Of a stretch of DNA of 64,000 nt, positions 25,728 to 35,876 are shown one piece after another. A program made the translations under genes and the position numbers. Position 1 is the stretch's first letter; each line of letters opens with the position of its first letter. The stretch comes from G963677485 sp942492855 (GTDB lineage Bacteria; Armatimonadota; HRBIN16): contig OW818647.1 of the NCBI GenBank assembly GCA_942492855.1, positions 4,030,001-4,094,000 of the forward strand, in the 5' to 3' direction. Under the pieces are notes generated by a model that ran no database searches, was not told where the DNA came from, and saw nothing but the letters and a program-made list of their open reading frames with translations.

Positions 25728-27161
25728 TTACGCCGATGGTGGATAGGCCGTGGAGCAGGATTTATCGTTGTGGTCGGCACCGAGCTTCGGGTTGTTCCAT
25801 GATCCGTTCTCAGAGATAAGTTCGTCAGCCTCTTTCGGGCCCCAACTGCCACGCTCGTATGGATAACTCTTGTTATGCTCACTGAGGACCGGTTCGACCA
25901 CCTCCCAGGCGGCCTCTACAGCATCCTCACGCGTGAAAAGTGCTCCCTCACCAGCCATGGCGTCACTTAACAACCGCTTATAAGGTAGTTCCTCTGTGTG
26001 GTACTCCTCCAGAAGGTAAAGCTCCCGTTGGTTACCTACGAACTCCTTCCCCGCACGCTTAACGCGAGCCTCAAGAGCGACAGCGGAACATGGGGAAATC
26101 CGAAATCGCAGATAGTTAGCCCGGCTCTGGGGGAGTGCTGAGTCGGCGAACAGCTCCTGCGGCGGGGGTTTCAACTCTACCAATACTTCGTGAACCGATT
26201 CGGATAAGCACTTACCGGCTCGCAGGTACCAGGGCACACCCTTCCAGCGCCATGAATCGATGAAAAGCCGTAAAGCACAGAAGGTCTCGACATCGGAGTC
26301 AGGCGCCACATTCGCTTCATTATGATATCCATCGTACTGTCCACGCACTACGTCTTCTGGTTTGAGCGGACGCATGGCTTGAAAGACCTTGGTCTTCTCC
26401 GTATGCACGGCTCCAAAGCCTCTTAGGGATGGTGCTTCCATGGCCAACAGTGCGACGACCTGGAACAGATGATTTTGGATCACATCTCGCAAACAACCGG
26501 CGGATTCGTAGAAGGCTCCGCGGTTACCAACACCGAAGCTTTCGGCCAGGGTAATCTGGACACTCGCCACGTAGTTACGGTTCCAGATGGGCTCCAGGAA
26601 GGAGTTGGCGAAGCGGAAATAGAGGATATTCATGATCGCTTCTTTGCCGAGGAAGTGATCAATGCGAAATATCGAGTCCTCAGGAAAAACCGACCGTGCG
26701 ATGTTGTTGAGTTCACGGGCAGAAGCCAAGTCGCGGCCAAACGGCTTTTCAACGATGACACGCGCATTATTCGCCAAGCCGGCAATGCCAAGTCCCGTGA
26801 TGACGGTGGGGAAGAGCGAGGGTGGAATTGCCAGATAATGTGCCGGGCTTTGAGCACCATGCAGGGATCTTTTGATCTTTCTAAAAGTGGCCCGGTCGTT
26901 ATAATCCCCACCCACATAGCTAAGGAGTGACAGGAGATGATCAAGGGCAGCTTGGTCATCGACGCCTCCCGAAAGCTGAATGCTGTCTATCACGCGGTTG
27001 CGTAGCTCTGTTGGGTGCCAATCCGGAAACGCGACACCTATGATAGGGACCTGTAGATCGCCGTGTTTCGCCATCGAATACAGGGCCGGGAATATCTTCT
27101 TATGTGCCAGGTCACCTGTCACACCGAACAATACCAGCGCATCCGAATGAAGGTCGCTCAT
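25728..27161 (-). CDS. zwf: Glucose-6-phosphate 1-dehydrogenase
   Basis: Catalyses the first step of the oxidative pentose phosphate pathway. The cofactor motif GVTGDLAHKK (near residue 14), VIVEKPFGRDL and the active-site motif RIDHFLGKE are all present, as are conserved C-terminal regions (WRWKGVPWYLRAGKCL). The 477-residue length is normal. The ATG at 27161 overlaps the gnd stop by 4 nt (ATGA type), so the two are translationally coupled. The transcript ends in the nested inverted-repeat element at 25474-25683. Confidence 0.97.
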   Translation of the reverse strand: MSDLHSDALVLFGVTGDLAHKKIFPALYSMAKHGDLQVPIIGVAFPDWHPTELRNRVIDSIQLSGGVDDQAALDHLLSLLSYVGGDYNDRATFRKIKRSLHGAQSPAHYLAIPPSLFPTVITGLGIAGLANNARVIVEKPFGRDLASARELNNIARSVFPEDSIFRIDHFLGKEAIMNILYFRFANSFLEPIWNRNYVASVQITLAESFGVGNRGAFYESAGCLRDVIQNHLFQVVALLAMEAPSLRGFGAVHTEKTKVFQAMRPLKPEDVVRGQYDGYHNEANVAPDSDVETFCALRLFIDSWRWKGVPWYLRAGKCLSESVHEVLVELKPPPQELFADSALPQSRANYLRFRISPCSAVALEARVKRAGKEFVGNQRELYLLEEYHTEELPYKRLLSDAMAGEGALFTREDAVEAAWEVVEPVLSEHNKSYPYERGSWGPKEADELISENGSWNNPKLGADHNDKSCSTAYPPSA

Positions 27162-28192
27162 TGGATATCTCCGCCAGATTTCTGAGACCTCTCCACATGC
27201 CCACCGAATGCATAACGCATGGCTGACAGTACCTTATCAGCAAAATCAGACTCGCCACGCGAACTGAAGCGATCGTATAGTGCCGCACTGATCACAGGGA
27301 TAGGCACGGATTCGTCAATGGCAGTCATGACCGTCCAACGGCCTTCTCCTGAATCCGAAACATGACCTGAGAAGTTTACAAGGTTCTGGTCGTCAAGAAG
27401 TGCCAGAGCAGTCAAATCTAATAACCATGACGCGATCACACTGCCGCGACGCCATACTTCGGTGATATCGGCCAGGTTAAGGTCGTATTGATAGTGCTCG
27501 GGATGCCGCATGGGGGAGGTTTCGGCATCGGAAGAGTGCTGCTTTTTGCCAGCGTTCGCGTGGTGAAGAATGTTCAACCCTTCAGAGTAGGCGGCCATGA
27601 TGCCGTATTCGATGCCGTTATGCACCATTTTAACAAAATGACCAGCACCGGATGGTCCACAATGCAGGTAGCCATGCTCGGCCGTACTGTGTTCTATGTC
27701 TCGTCCCGGTGTGCGCGTGGCGGAATCGACACTGGGAGCGAGAGACTCGAATATCGGGTTGAGGCGTCGGACAGCCGTCATATCACCGCCGATCATCAGG
27801 CAATACCCTCGATCCATACCCCATACACCACCACTGGTGCCTACATCCACATAGTGAATGCCCTTTGGTCTCAACTCTTCACTGCGGCGTATGTCGTCAT
27901 GGTAAAAGGAGTTGCCACCATCGATAATCACATCATCTTCAGAAAGATAGGGCATCAGATCATTGATGGTATGGTCAACCACCGCTGCAGGGACCATGAT
28001 CCACACGGCTCGTGGTTGCTTCATTTGCTGTGACATATCTTCCAGCGAAGCGGCGCCAGTCGCGCCCTCATCAACAAGCGCCTGAACGGCTTCTTGTTGC
28101 ACATCATATACGATACAGTGGTGTCCAGCGCGCAGTAGGCGACGCACCATACTTGAACCCATTCTGCCCAAACCGATCATGCCAATTTCCAT
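27158..28192 (-). CDS. gnd: 6-phosphogluconate dehydrogenase, decarboxylating (short type)
   Basis: Oxidises 6-phosphogluconate to ribulose 5-phosphate. The N terminus MEIGMIGLGRMGSSMVRRL is the dinucleotide-binding loop; IIDGGNSFYHDD, VDVGTSGGVWG and FVKMVHNGIEYG are the family's substrate and catalytic motifs. At 344 residues it belongs to the short form found in many Gram-positive and environmental bacteria, not the 470-residue E. coli type. AAGGGG lies six bases before the ATG. Co-transcribed with zwf. No gluconolactonase gene is seen between them. Confidence 0.95.
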   Translation of the reverse strand: MEIGMIGLGRMGSSMVRRLLRAGHHCIVYDVQQEAVQALVDEGATGAASLEDMSQQMKQPRAVWIMVPAAVVDHTINDLMPYLSEDDVIIDGGNSFYHDDIRRSEELRPKGIHYVDVGTSGGVWGMDRGYCLMIGGDMTAVRRLNPIFESLAPSVDSATRTPGRDIEHSTAEHGYLHCGPSGAGHFVKMVHNGIEYGIMAAYSEGLNILHHANAGKKQHSSDAETSPMRHPEHYQYDLNLADITEVWRRGSVIASWLLDLTALALLDDQNLVNFSGHVSDSGEGRWTVMTAIDESVPIPVISAALYDRFSSRGESDFADKVLSAMRYAFGGHVERSQKSGGDIQ

Positions 28193-28311
28193 TTGTTGCC
28201 CCTTTATACCGTGATCATCTCGTGGGTTATTACCGCATATTTGCTGTCATTCACCCTGAGTATGACACACTTAGCCAGACTGTTGATGGCCACTCAGCAA
28301 CCTGATAAGAA

Positions 28312-28476
28312 TAGTAACTACTCAGCCATCAGATTATGCTGCCAAGTGTCTATTCAGCATATGTGCAACGCATTCATGCATCGCTGCGGGCACCCACTTC
28401 GTGGGTGCCGGAAGCTACAGCAGCCTTATAGATCGTGGTCTGATACACGATCATCCCGATGGCTGAGTAGTCACTA
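28312..28476. repeat. Nested inverted-repeat element upstream of gnd
   Basis: The 19-nt arms 28312-28330 and 28458-28476 match at 18 of 19 positions (core ACTACTCAGCCATC). Inside are two hairpins: GGCACCCAC/GTGGGTGCC with loop TTC (about 28388-28408) and GATCGTG/CACGATC (about 28432-28453). It fills most of the 304-bp gap between the minus-strand gene ending at 28497 and the gnd start at 28192. I see no gene in this gap. Confidence 0.82.
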
Positions 28477-28496
28477 ATAATAATGCAGCTTGGGCT

Positions 28497-31400
28497 CTAC
28501 TCCGGTATCACCTCGATGGCGTTGAACAGCCGCGCGCTGGGGTCGACCCCGTCCTTCTGCACGCAACTGATATCGAGCGTGTCCCCTTTGACCTCGATAC
28601 CCTTGAAAGTCTGAATGGCCACATTGGCCGCGCTGTCACCGCACAACGTGTAGATATCTGCGGCATTAAGCAGCTTCTGCCCAGCGATCGTGTAGTCCAA
28701 AATGCAGACCCCCGCCTTTTGCGATGGAGGATAGCCTACACGCAGGTAGAGCTTTACGGTGTATTTACCGGGCTTAACGGTAAACTTGTAACCCTCAACA
28801 TCATACGCTTCGGTCTCGAACAGCTTCGGGTCGTCCACGTTGCGTAGCGCATTGACATCTCTGGTCACCCCGCTCCGCTTACCGATATACCCGTATCCAC
28901 CAGGTGAGAACGACCGGTCATCGGGGAAGAACAGCGTTCCATCCTTGGCTGTGTAGTAGCTGTCGGCTCCGCAGTTTATCGCATACCGGCTTGTCCGGAT
29001 CATGTCGGCTTGCTTTGAGAGGTAGCCGGTTTCGGCAGCCGCGGAGAGTTTAGGCATCTCACCATCGATCATCTTGGAAAACAGCAAGCGGTGTGCTTCC
29101 GCGAGGCGACCAGTTTCTACGGCGGTGCTGATGGCCTTCAGCCGAGTGGCTAGTGCTGGGATGGCGATTCCCTTGCTGGTGAGTTTTTGGACGTCGGCCG
29201 CGACCGCTTTGGCTCTCGCGCGATACCAGCTCGTCGTGGCGGCGTCCACATGACAGCTCATAGACACAGGGACAGCTCCTGACGAAATCTTGAATGACTT
29301 GAGCTGATAGGGCTTCAGTTGTAGGGTCAGTTTATTGGACGCGATATCTGTCTTCTTGCCACTAGATTGGTCCACCACGCTACCGATCTTCTTGTTGAAA
29401 GTGATAGTGACGGTACCGTTCGTCCAAATCCGGTTAACAGCATATATATACAATCCGTCGGACGTCTTGGCGTGTCGCGCACAAATCGGGTCGTTCTGGC
29501 CGGCGATGTCCTGGAAGGGTTTGGACGGCAAGGCGCGAAAAGCGGTCGCAAACTCGCGGAACTCATCATCACGCCCCGCGCTGCCCAGAGGCTGGCCGCC
29601 CATCATGATGATCGAGGGATCAGAGGCCGCGAGGTTGAACGCCAGCTCGCGCAAGATGTGCCGACCGTTAGGCTTGACGTCCGCGTTTTGGAACATCGAC
29701 TTGTAGACATCGTCGTTGAGAGACCCATTAAACGACTCGAAGTAGAGGTTGAAGCTTGATGTCAGCATCTCTTTAGCAGACTGACGGAACAACGAACCAA
29801 ATTGATTGCTGTACAGGAACTCGTCATCCAGCGTGTAGCTGTTGTCCCAGGCCTTCTTCCAGTCGCTCATGTTCCAGCGCCTGAGAGGTGAGATCACCAT
29901 GTCGCTTCGTTTGCCAAGTTGGGCGAGATCGAACCCAAACTGTTCGTAGTAATAGCTGGCAGCATCTAGTGTTTCGCTCTCAGAGCCTACCAAAAGTCTG
30001 TCTTCCGGTTGAACTATAGAGAGATAGGTCCGGCAGTCTTTCTTCGCCGCACTCACCAGTGCGGCCAATTCGTTGAAGGCCGATGTTACTTTACCCGCCC
30101 GCCAGGCTAGCCACTCGCGCCGTTTGGTGCTGGTCAGGAACGCATACCGCTCCGCAAACCGATCCGCTCCTTTGGAGGACGGCACCTTGATGCCAGTCTC
30201 TTTTTCGAACAGGCCAACGCTATAGTCGTCGTAGCCGTGTTCAAGTGAACTGAACTGGATCGGCAGATGCCAGACACTCAGACCGGCAAACGCGGGGCTC
30301 TTGGACAACCGTCTCACGACCTCACTGACGTGCTTGAGCACCATCGACCTGACAGCCGGATGTACAGGGTTAGGCGTGTTTACCGTCTTGCCGTTTCTGT
30401 CAGACATGAAGTAGCCCTTTTGTTCGAACTCACTCCAGCGGTCGGATGGGCCGGCCAGTTCTGGAAGATGGAACAGATTGGCGATGGCAATATATTTTTT
30501 ACCCCTGGCTGCGAGCATGTCCATCATCAAAGCTGGCACGCCATACCCACTGAGAAGGCCGTGGCGACTGTACGATGACCCTGGCAGTGCATATTGAGCA
30601 CCGCCATACCGCAGGACAGGATAGGCGAGCACGTCCTGACCGGTGTAGTCGAAATAGTCGACCATCTTCTGAGTGGCATCCACCAGATCGGTTAACCCCG
30701 ATCCTAATGGTAGATCGCGGAATGAACCGGTGAGGTAGTCGAACGACTGGTCTTCATCGACATGGCCGATCATGCGGTGAGCGGCCGGTGGTTGGACTGC
30801 GAAATTCGCTTTGGGCAGGGGCGATGCCGCCGTGAGTAGACGCACTGAGGCCACTGCGGCTGGTCGGCCAGGCACCATGGTTCGCGCCTCGAAAAGATAC
30901 GTGTCCACCCATGGGTAGATCACGTATCGCACTGTCTTCATCTCGCCGGTGTTGGGGTATATCCCACCTGCCACTATTCCGCCCTCAAGCCTGTCGCGGT
31001 CATTGGCCCAGGCACTTTTTGGGTAGAGATAGAGTCCCATGCTTCTGATCTTGTCATCTGGCCAGGTGATTTCCAGTATCATCGGACGTCCATTACGGTA
31101 TTGCTGCGGGATATTGATAGGGAAGGACACCCTGTCCATCTTGTGGTCACCGACTTCCAGATACGGTGTGCCACCTTTAAGTGTACGTGTGGTGACTGGG
31201 CCTGACTTGAGCAGTCCCGCCATGTCTGCTGCCGCCTTTATGCTCACCACCTGTCTCTCCTTCACACCCTTAGTGGTGGCTACCGGTGTGTTTTGCGTAT
31301 AAGCGTAGATCGGGAAGGTCCTGGTGTTGTTCACTCCGCCGATGTCGTTTTGGCACGTGAGACGATAGTAGCCTTCTGGCACGGCTTTCACGGGCAGAAC

Positions 31401-32981
31401 AACTTCCACGAATTTGCGAGATACCGTGACCTGTTTGGTGACGGTCAGCGCTGGTGTACTACCGTTCTCAGGCTGCAGGGTCAATTTCACCGTGCCCTTG
31501 ACGGAGGGTTGTGCTGTGCCTGGTGAACAGGGTAGCGTACCAGCCGGATGAACCTCCACTGATAGTAGTTCATCTTTGTTCGCTCGAATGAACTTCCTCT
31601 CGATTACCATATCAACAGGCATCCCTTGCCTAAAGGCGTCCGCGACTTGGTCATGCGTCAAAGCACGGGGTAGAATCGCCACATCATCGAGTGCGCAGTC
31701 TCGTGGCGACTTGTCTGCACTGCCGATGATGATGGTCTCTGCGCCAGAAATATCGGCGGCGTTTTTCTTGAAGGACATCCGTGGTTCGGGTGCTCCTATA
31801 CCGCTGAATGACATTGATATATCACTGGCGGAATACAGCATACCATCGAGATACAGCTTGCTGGGTCCGTTCGGTTCGACCACCATGGCGATATGGTGCC
31901 ATTCGTTACGGCCGATGTATCCCACCGATCGGTTTTCAATGGTGAACAGCGCATCGGTATATCTGTCTTTCACCTCACCACGGACACTCCAGTCGTTCAG
32001 GCTCAGCCGAATCACCGGCTTCCCACTGCTGTCGACGATGCTCAGAATGTCGCCCAAACGATGGCCCTGGGGTGCCCAGAAGTCAAATTCGGTTTTCATC
32101 CAAAACACGATACTGGCACCCTTGGAAAAGGGCGCTTTAACCGCTACTATCGGGGTCGGAGCTGCGACGCTTGCGCCTGCTGGCTGAGTTCCCAGATACA
32201 GTGCTGTGCCAGTCAGTCCATCGCCGTAGAATGCCTGGCTTGCGGAGTCCGCGGAGCCGGTGCTAGAAACCGCGTCAAATGAGATGTGGATATCATCGGC
32301 AGTGCTGGCTGCGCTTGACGAGTTGCCGCTGTCCGCGGTCAGATTAGTGTTGATGGGTGTGATGTTGATATTGTCCACTTCGATATCAAGGTTGTAGGAG
32401 TAGAGTGTCAGTGCACCACGATCCGGGGCCACCGCATCAATCGTGGCGATAAACTGGCCATCGGCATACAGATGGATCAGTTTCCCGACGCACACATACC
32501 GGAAATGAATGAATGGGGTATCCACTCCTATCACGGGCGGCTTGGGCACCGCGCCTGGACCGATGTTCCGTCCGGCTCCATTCGGCACCGACTCTTGGTA
32601 TCCCAGAGCCCCTGAAGGCCAGCAATAGATTTTACCGTTTGATGACTTCCCTTCGACAGATGAGGTTCGCAGATCGATGCCGAAGTGTCCGGAGTCATTC
32701 ACTTTGATGATGCGTGCATCGAACTCGATCGAAAAGTCCGACACATCGGGAGACAGACGCAACGACACTGATCCTAGGTTGTTAGCTCTTGTCTTAAGGA
32801 CACCGCTCTCTACACGCCACTGGTTTTGGTCGATATCCAGGTGTTTCACGGCAGCCGAGGGGTCATTAAACCGTTCAGACGATAGGGGTGTGACTTGCTG
32901 AGACAAGGCTCCTGTATGAAATGCGCACATGGAAAACAAGATGAATGCGAATGCTATGAGCTTAAGAGAGTTAAGTTTCAT
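28497..32981 (-). CDS. Very large secreted multidomain carbohydrate-active protein
   Basis: The start is set at ATG 32981 (CAGGGG about six bases upstream), giving about 1494 residues and a signal peptide (MKLNSLKLIAFAFILFSMCA). An N-terminal DUF1080/laminin-G-like beta sandwich (about 35-210) is followed by a LamG/concanavalin domain (about 235-455, ending LDDVAILPRALTHDQVADAF). Further beta domains lead to a TIM-barrel-like glycosidase region (about 790-1140; YGGAQYALPGSSYSRHG, LSVWHLPIQFSSLEHGYDDY). The last 160 residues (AINCGADSYYTAKDG...) look like a malectin domain. Catalytic residues are not certain. It probably binds and cleaves a polymer outside the cell. It lies 14-35 nt downstream of the gene ending at 33016, so they form an operon. 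Confidence 0.72.
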   Translation of the reverse strand: MKLNSLKLIAFAFILFSMCAFHTGALSQQVTPLSSERFNDPSAAVKHLDIDQNQWRVESGVLKTRANNLGSVSLRLSPDVSDFSIEFDARIIKVNDSGHFGIDLRTSSVEGKSSNGKIYCWPSGALGYQESVPNGAGRNIGPGAVPKPPVIGVDTPFIHFRYVCVGKLIHLYADGQFIATIDAVAPDRGALTLYSYNLDIEVDNINITPINTNLTADSGNSSSAASTADDIHISFDAVSSTGSADSASQAFYGDGLTGTALYLGTQPAGASVAAPTPIVAVKAPFSKGASIVFWMKTEFDFWAPQGHRLGDILSIVDSSGKPVIRLSLNDWSVRGEVKDRYTDALFTIENRSVGYIGRNEWHHIAMVVEPNGPSKLYLDGMLYSASDISMSFSGIGAPEPRMSFKKNAADISGAETIIIGSADKSPRDCALDDVAILPRALTHDQVADAFRQGMPVDMVIERKFIRANKDELLSVEVHPAGTLPCSPGTAQPSVKGTVKLTLQPENGSTPALTVTKQVTVSRKFVEVVLPVKAVPEGYYRLTCQNDIGGVNNTRTFPIYAYTQNTPVATTKGVKERQVVSIKAAADMAGLLKSGPVTTRTLKGGTPYLEVGDHKMDRVSFPINIPQQYRNGRPMILEITWPDDKIRSMGLYLYPKSAWANDRDRLEGGIVAGGIYPNTGEMKTVRYVIYPWVDTYLFEARTMVPGRPAAVASVRLLTAASPLPKANFAVQPPAAHRMIGHVDEDQSFDYLTGSFRDLPLGSGLTDLVDATQKMVDYFDYTGQDVLAYPVLRYGGAQYALPGSSYSRHGLLSGYGVPALMMDMLAARGKKYIAIANLFHLPELAGPSDRWSEFEQKGYFMSDRNGKTVNTPNPVHPAVRSMVLKHVSEVVRRLSKSPAFAGLSVWHLPIQFSSLEHGYDDYSVGLFEKETGIKVPSSKGADRFAERYAFLTSTKRREWLAWRAGKVTSAFNELAALVSAAKKDCRTYLSIVQPEDRLLVGSESETLDAASYYYEQFGFDLAQLGKRSDMVISPLRRWNMSDWKKAWDNSYTLDDEFLYSNQFGSLFRQSAKEMLTSSFNLYFESFNGSLNDDVYKSMFQNADVKPNGRHILRELAFNLAASDPSIIMMGGQPLGSAGRDDEFREFATAFRALPSKPFQDIAGQNDPICARHAKTSDGLYIYAVNRIWTNGTVTITFNKKIGSVVDQSSGKKTDIASNKLTLQLKPYQLKSFKISSGAVPVSMSCHVDAATTSWYRARAKAVAADVQKLTSKGIAIPALATRLKAISTAVETGRLAEAHRLLFSKMIDGEMPKLSAAAETGYLSKQADMIRTSRYAINCGADSYYTAKDGTLFFPDDRSFSPGGYGYIGKRSGVTRDVNALRNVDDPKLFETEAYDVEGYKFTVKPGKYTVKLYLRVGYPPSQKAGVCILDYTIAGQKLLNAADIYTLCGDSAANVAIQTFKGIEVKGDTLDISCVQKDGVDPSARLFNAIEVIPE

Positions 32982-33015
32982 TGATATCCCCTGTAGTGTC
33001 ATTTCTGGTTGGTTT

Positions 33016-35733
33016 TTATTGCTCAGCTACTGAGCTGATCACGATGTCGTCCAGCTTGCCTGCAAACATATGGCCTGTCCCATCGCCGCCTAGATATATC
33101 CGCAGGTTACCGTAATCTCTGGCGGGTATCCCTGATGCGGTGGCAGATAACTTGTTGTTGACCGATATCTGAATGGTCTGTTCGTTAAGTTTCACCTCAA
33201 CATGCGACCATACCTCCAGGGGTAACGGCGCATCGCTTGTGGCGAGGATGTTGTACTTCGTGGAGTCGGGTGTCCTGGACATCTCCCGCCCGGCCTGGAG
33301 CCTGCCATCTGCCAGTATCCGAAGCACGGGACACGACTGCCAGCCAACATGCCCGATGACGCTCTGCTCCACACCTGAGGAGGTGGGCATGATGTCCATG
33401 CTGATGGTGTAAGCTCCGATGGGGAACTGGCGGATCGGAACTTCGAGGATGTCATCTTTCCCATCAAACTGGATACAGGCACCGGGCTTGCCATCGCGGA
33501 GTACCACAGCCGGTGTGTGGTCAGGATTTTGTGCGTAGCCCGGCACATTTACTCCGCTGCCCGGGTGCAGACGGTTCCTGCCTGCGGTGTCGGCCCACGG
33601 ATCGGAACTGTCAAATGCCCACTTCATCTGTTGCACCATCGCAGGATGCACTATGGCAATTGCTGTTGCTGGTGTAATATATGGCGGCGGGGTGATATAG
33701 GCGTCATATCCACCCCCACCAACCGCTCCACCGTCCAGCGTTACTGCGGTATTCAGCACAGTGGTGGGAACCAAGGCTGAACTGGTAGTGAACGGCGCGA
33801 CGGTGTTTGAGAAGAAGAAGCTACCGTTTATAGTCTCGCATCGGACGGTGAACAGGTCACTTGGGAATGTGTTTGCCACATACCACTGGCCGGTCAAGTC
33901 AGCTTTGGATACATCAAGGTTTGGAGTTACAACTGCGGTATTTGCGGTCTCTGCCAGGAAAAGCCGGCAGACAGGCTGCCCACTCGTGGACAGTAACTCC
34001 ACGGATCCCTGCTTCAGTTGGGTAAGGGTGACCGTTTGTGGCTTGCCATGATCCAGCGTGACATCCAGTTTCATTTCACCACTATCCACGAGCTCAGCGG
34101 CCAATTCTCGATAACGTCGTAAAACAACAGATAGAGAGCTCGGTGACCACTTCAGGTCGGGTTTACTGACCGTATCCAAGGCGTAATAGGCGTTCAAGAT
34201 TGTCCCGCCAGAAGCGGTGATCTGTATCTGGGTGTCTTGAATGTGAGTGAGGCTAAGCTGGTACCTTGTACCTTTCCGATTGTTCTTGTCGAACGCTCCG
34301 ATAGGCCGGTCATTTCTATACAAGGTGGCACTGCGAAGCTTCGCAGTGGATTTCAGCGAGACAGTGGCTTCGATGGTGTCTGATGCAACCCTCTTGACCG
34401 AGAGTTTGGCTTGTCCATCGGTCATCTCATGGACCGGTACGCGTATGCTTGATTTATTGGCTATCCAGCCTGTCCGCAACACAAACATCGGGAGCCGTCT
34501 GGAATACCGGGTGCTGCCTCCCTGCACATGCAGGACGGGTTCTACGACCGGAGTCTGGGCGAAGGCCGCCGTGGGGATCGCCCAGTCAAGTCGTTCAGCT
34601 TTGGCTCCGGCGATGGTGCGCGAGGGCGTCGTCATCAGCGATTTACCAGCCATGGAACGCAGCTCTAGGCAGACAGTGACCGACTTGGCGATGCTGGGCA
34701 GGGAGATGAGCTCTATTCGCTGCACAGTGCCGATTATCTGCTCACGCTGATAAGCCAGGTATAGACGCGGAGATTGTGCGGGTTTGTCAGTGCCCTTCCA
34801 GTGCGATATCCAGTATTGCGTGAGTTCCGGGTAGGAGTGAAACTGATATGTCATCGGCTGCAGCGGGGTTTCGTCTAGGTCGTTCCAAGTGGTCAAGTGT
34901 ATCCAGTCTGCCTGTTCCTTGACGGCGTTTTCGAAGTTACTCCAGAACTGATCGAAACCTCGGAATCCGCTGTAGTAGTCGTTACGTCCAGAGAACAGCC
35001 ACGATCCGATGTAACCGGGCCCAAGTCCCGCCATCCATTTACCCGACGATGTCAGGGCAGCTCCCTTGCGTAGAGCGGGAAAGTGGGTAGACGCCTCAGA
35101 AGGGGTCTTGTCCAATGCATTGAAGCTGTAGTGCATGTCGAAGCAGTTTGGGTAGTCCGCCGGTGTCTGGACATCCGCCACCAGGAACACTTCATAACCG
35201 GAGTTCAATAGCTCTTTGCGGAAGGCCACCCAGTAGTCGGCTGACTTGCGGTCGCCGGCATAGGTTGCCAACAACGGCTTACCGTCTATGCGTGCTAGGT
35301 TAGGTGACTCACTCGCCTGTTTCAGAAAGGCCGCCACTTTCGCTGCATACTCCGGCGCAGGATCACTGAAACCATCGAGGCAGACCGAAACCATGAAGGG
35401 TGTACCCGAAGCAGCATCAAGCAGCTTCAGCGTCTGCTCCAGGAACACCGAGCCATCTACCAGGTCCACCAGGAAGCCATCAATGCCCATCTTGATCGCT
35501 GCGTCTATCTCTTGGCGGTAGTCACGCTGTTGGTCTCCAGTGGGGTGAGTCAGTGGAAAGTCATAATAGTTGTTAATGGCACTCGGCGTTCGGTTCCAGT
35601 CAAACCAGGCGACATAGTGGCACCACACCAACCGGTCGTCAGTCGACATAGGTTTGGCATACAATATTGCGGACAGCAGCAGACAAACCAGTATGCCAAT
35701 GCCGCATTTCCAATTAATTGACTTCGTTTGCAC
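33016..35733 (-). CDS. Secreted GH71/GH99-like protein with C-terminal LamG domain
   Basis: The 905-residue protein starts at a GTG (35733) preceded by GGGGG; a hydrophobic leader (IGILVCLLLSAILYA) follows. Residues about 30-330 resemble the GH71 (alpha-1,3-glucanase) / GH99-like TIM barrel: LVWCHYVAWFDWN at the start, IDAAIKMGIDGFLVDLVDG, and HLTTWNDLDETPLQP near its end, the last being the most GH71-like feature. A long beta-sandwich region follows, and a LamG domain (about 730-905, ending FAGKLDDIVISSVAEQ) closes the protein. An extracellular alpha-glucan or mannan hydrolase is plausible. It shares an operon with the 1494-residue protein and diverges from the ABC importer. Confidence 0.72.
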   Translation of the reverse strand: MQTKSINWKCGIGILVCLLLSAILYAKPMSTDDRLVWCHYVAWFDWNRTPSAINNYYDFPLTHPTGDQQRDYRQEIDAAIKMGIDGFLVDLVDGSVFLEQTLKLLDAASGTPFMVSVCLDGFSDPAPEYAAKVAAFLKQASESPNLARIDGKPLLATYAGDRKSADYWVAFRKELLNSGYEVFLVADVQTPADYPNCFDMHYSFNALDKTPSEASTHFPALRKGAALTSSGKWMAGLGPGYIGSWLFSGRNDYYSGFRGFDQFWSNFENAVKEQADWIHLTTWNDLDETPLQPMTYQFHSYPELTQYWISHWKGTDKPAQSPRLYLAYQREQIIGTVQRIELISLPSIAKSVTVCLELRSMAGKSLMTTPSRTIAGAKAERLDWAIPTAAFAQTPVVEPVLHVQGGSTRYSRRLPMFVLRTGWIANKSSIRVPVHEMTDGQAKLSVKRVASDTIEATVSLKSTAKLRSATLYRNDRPIGAFDKNNRKGTRYQLSLTHIQDTQIQITASGGTILNAYYALDTVSKPDLKWSPSSLSVVLRRYRELAAELVDSGEMKLDVTLDHGKPQTVTLTQLKQGSVELLSTSGQPVCRLFLAETANTAVVTPNLDVSKADLTGQWYVANTFPSDLFTVRCETINGSFFFSNTVAPFTTSSALVPTTVLNTAVTLDGGAVGGGGYDAYITPPPYITPATAIAIVHPAMVQQMKWAFDSSDPWADTAGRNRLHPGSGVNVPGYAQNPDHTPAVVLRDGKPGACIQFDGKDDILEVPIRQFPIGAYTISMDIMPTSSGVEQSVIGHVGWQSCPVLRILADGRLQAGREMSRTPDSTKYNILATSDAPLPLEVWSHVEVKLNEQTIQISVNNKLSATASGIPARDYGNLRIYLGGDGTGHMFAGKLDDIVISSVAEQ

Positions 35734-35876
35734 ACGTTACCCCCAACTTTGGTATTACTATTATTATGTCCGTATAGCAGTAAATATATGCATGTTGTAT
35801 GTGACCATGCGGTCTTCGGTAGGTGACTTGCCAGAAGATGCGTTAGAATATCACATAGAACACTCCGCATAACTAT

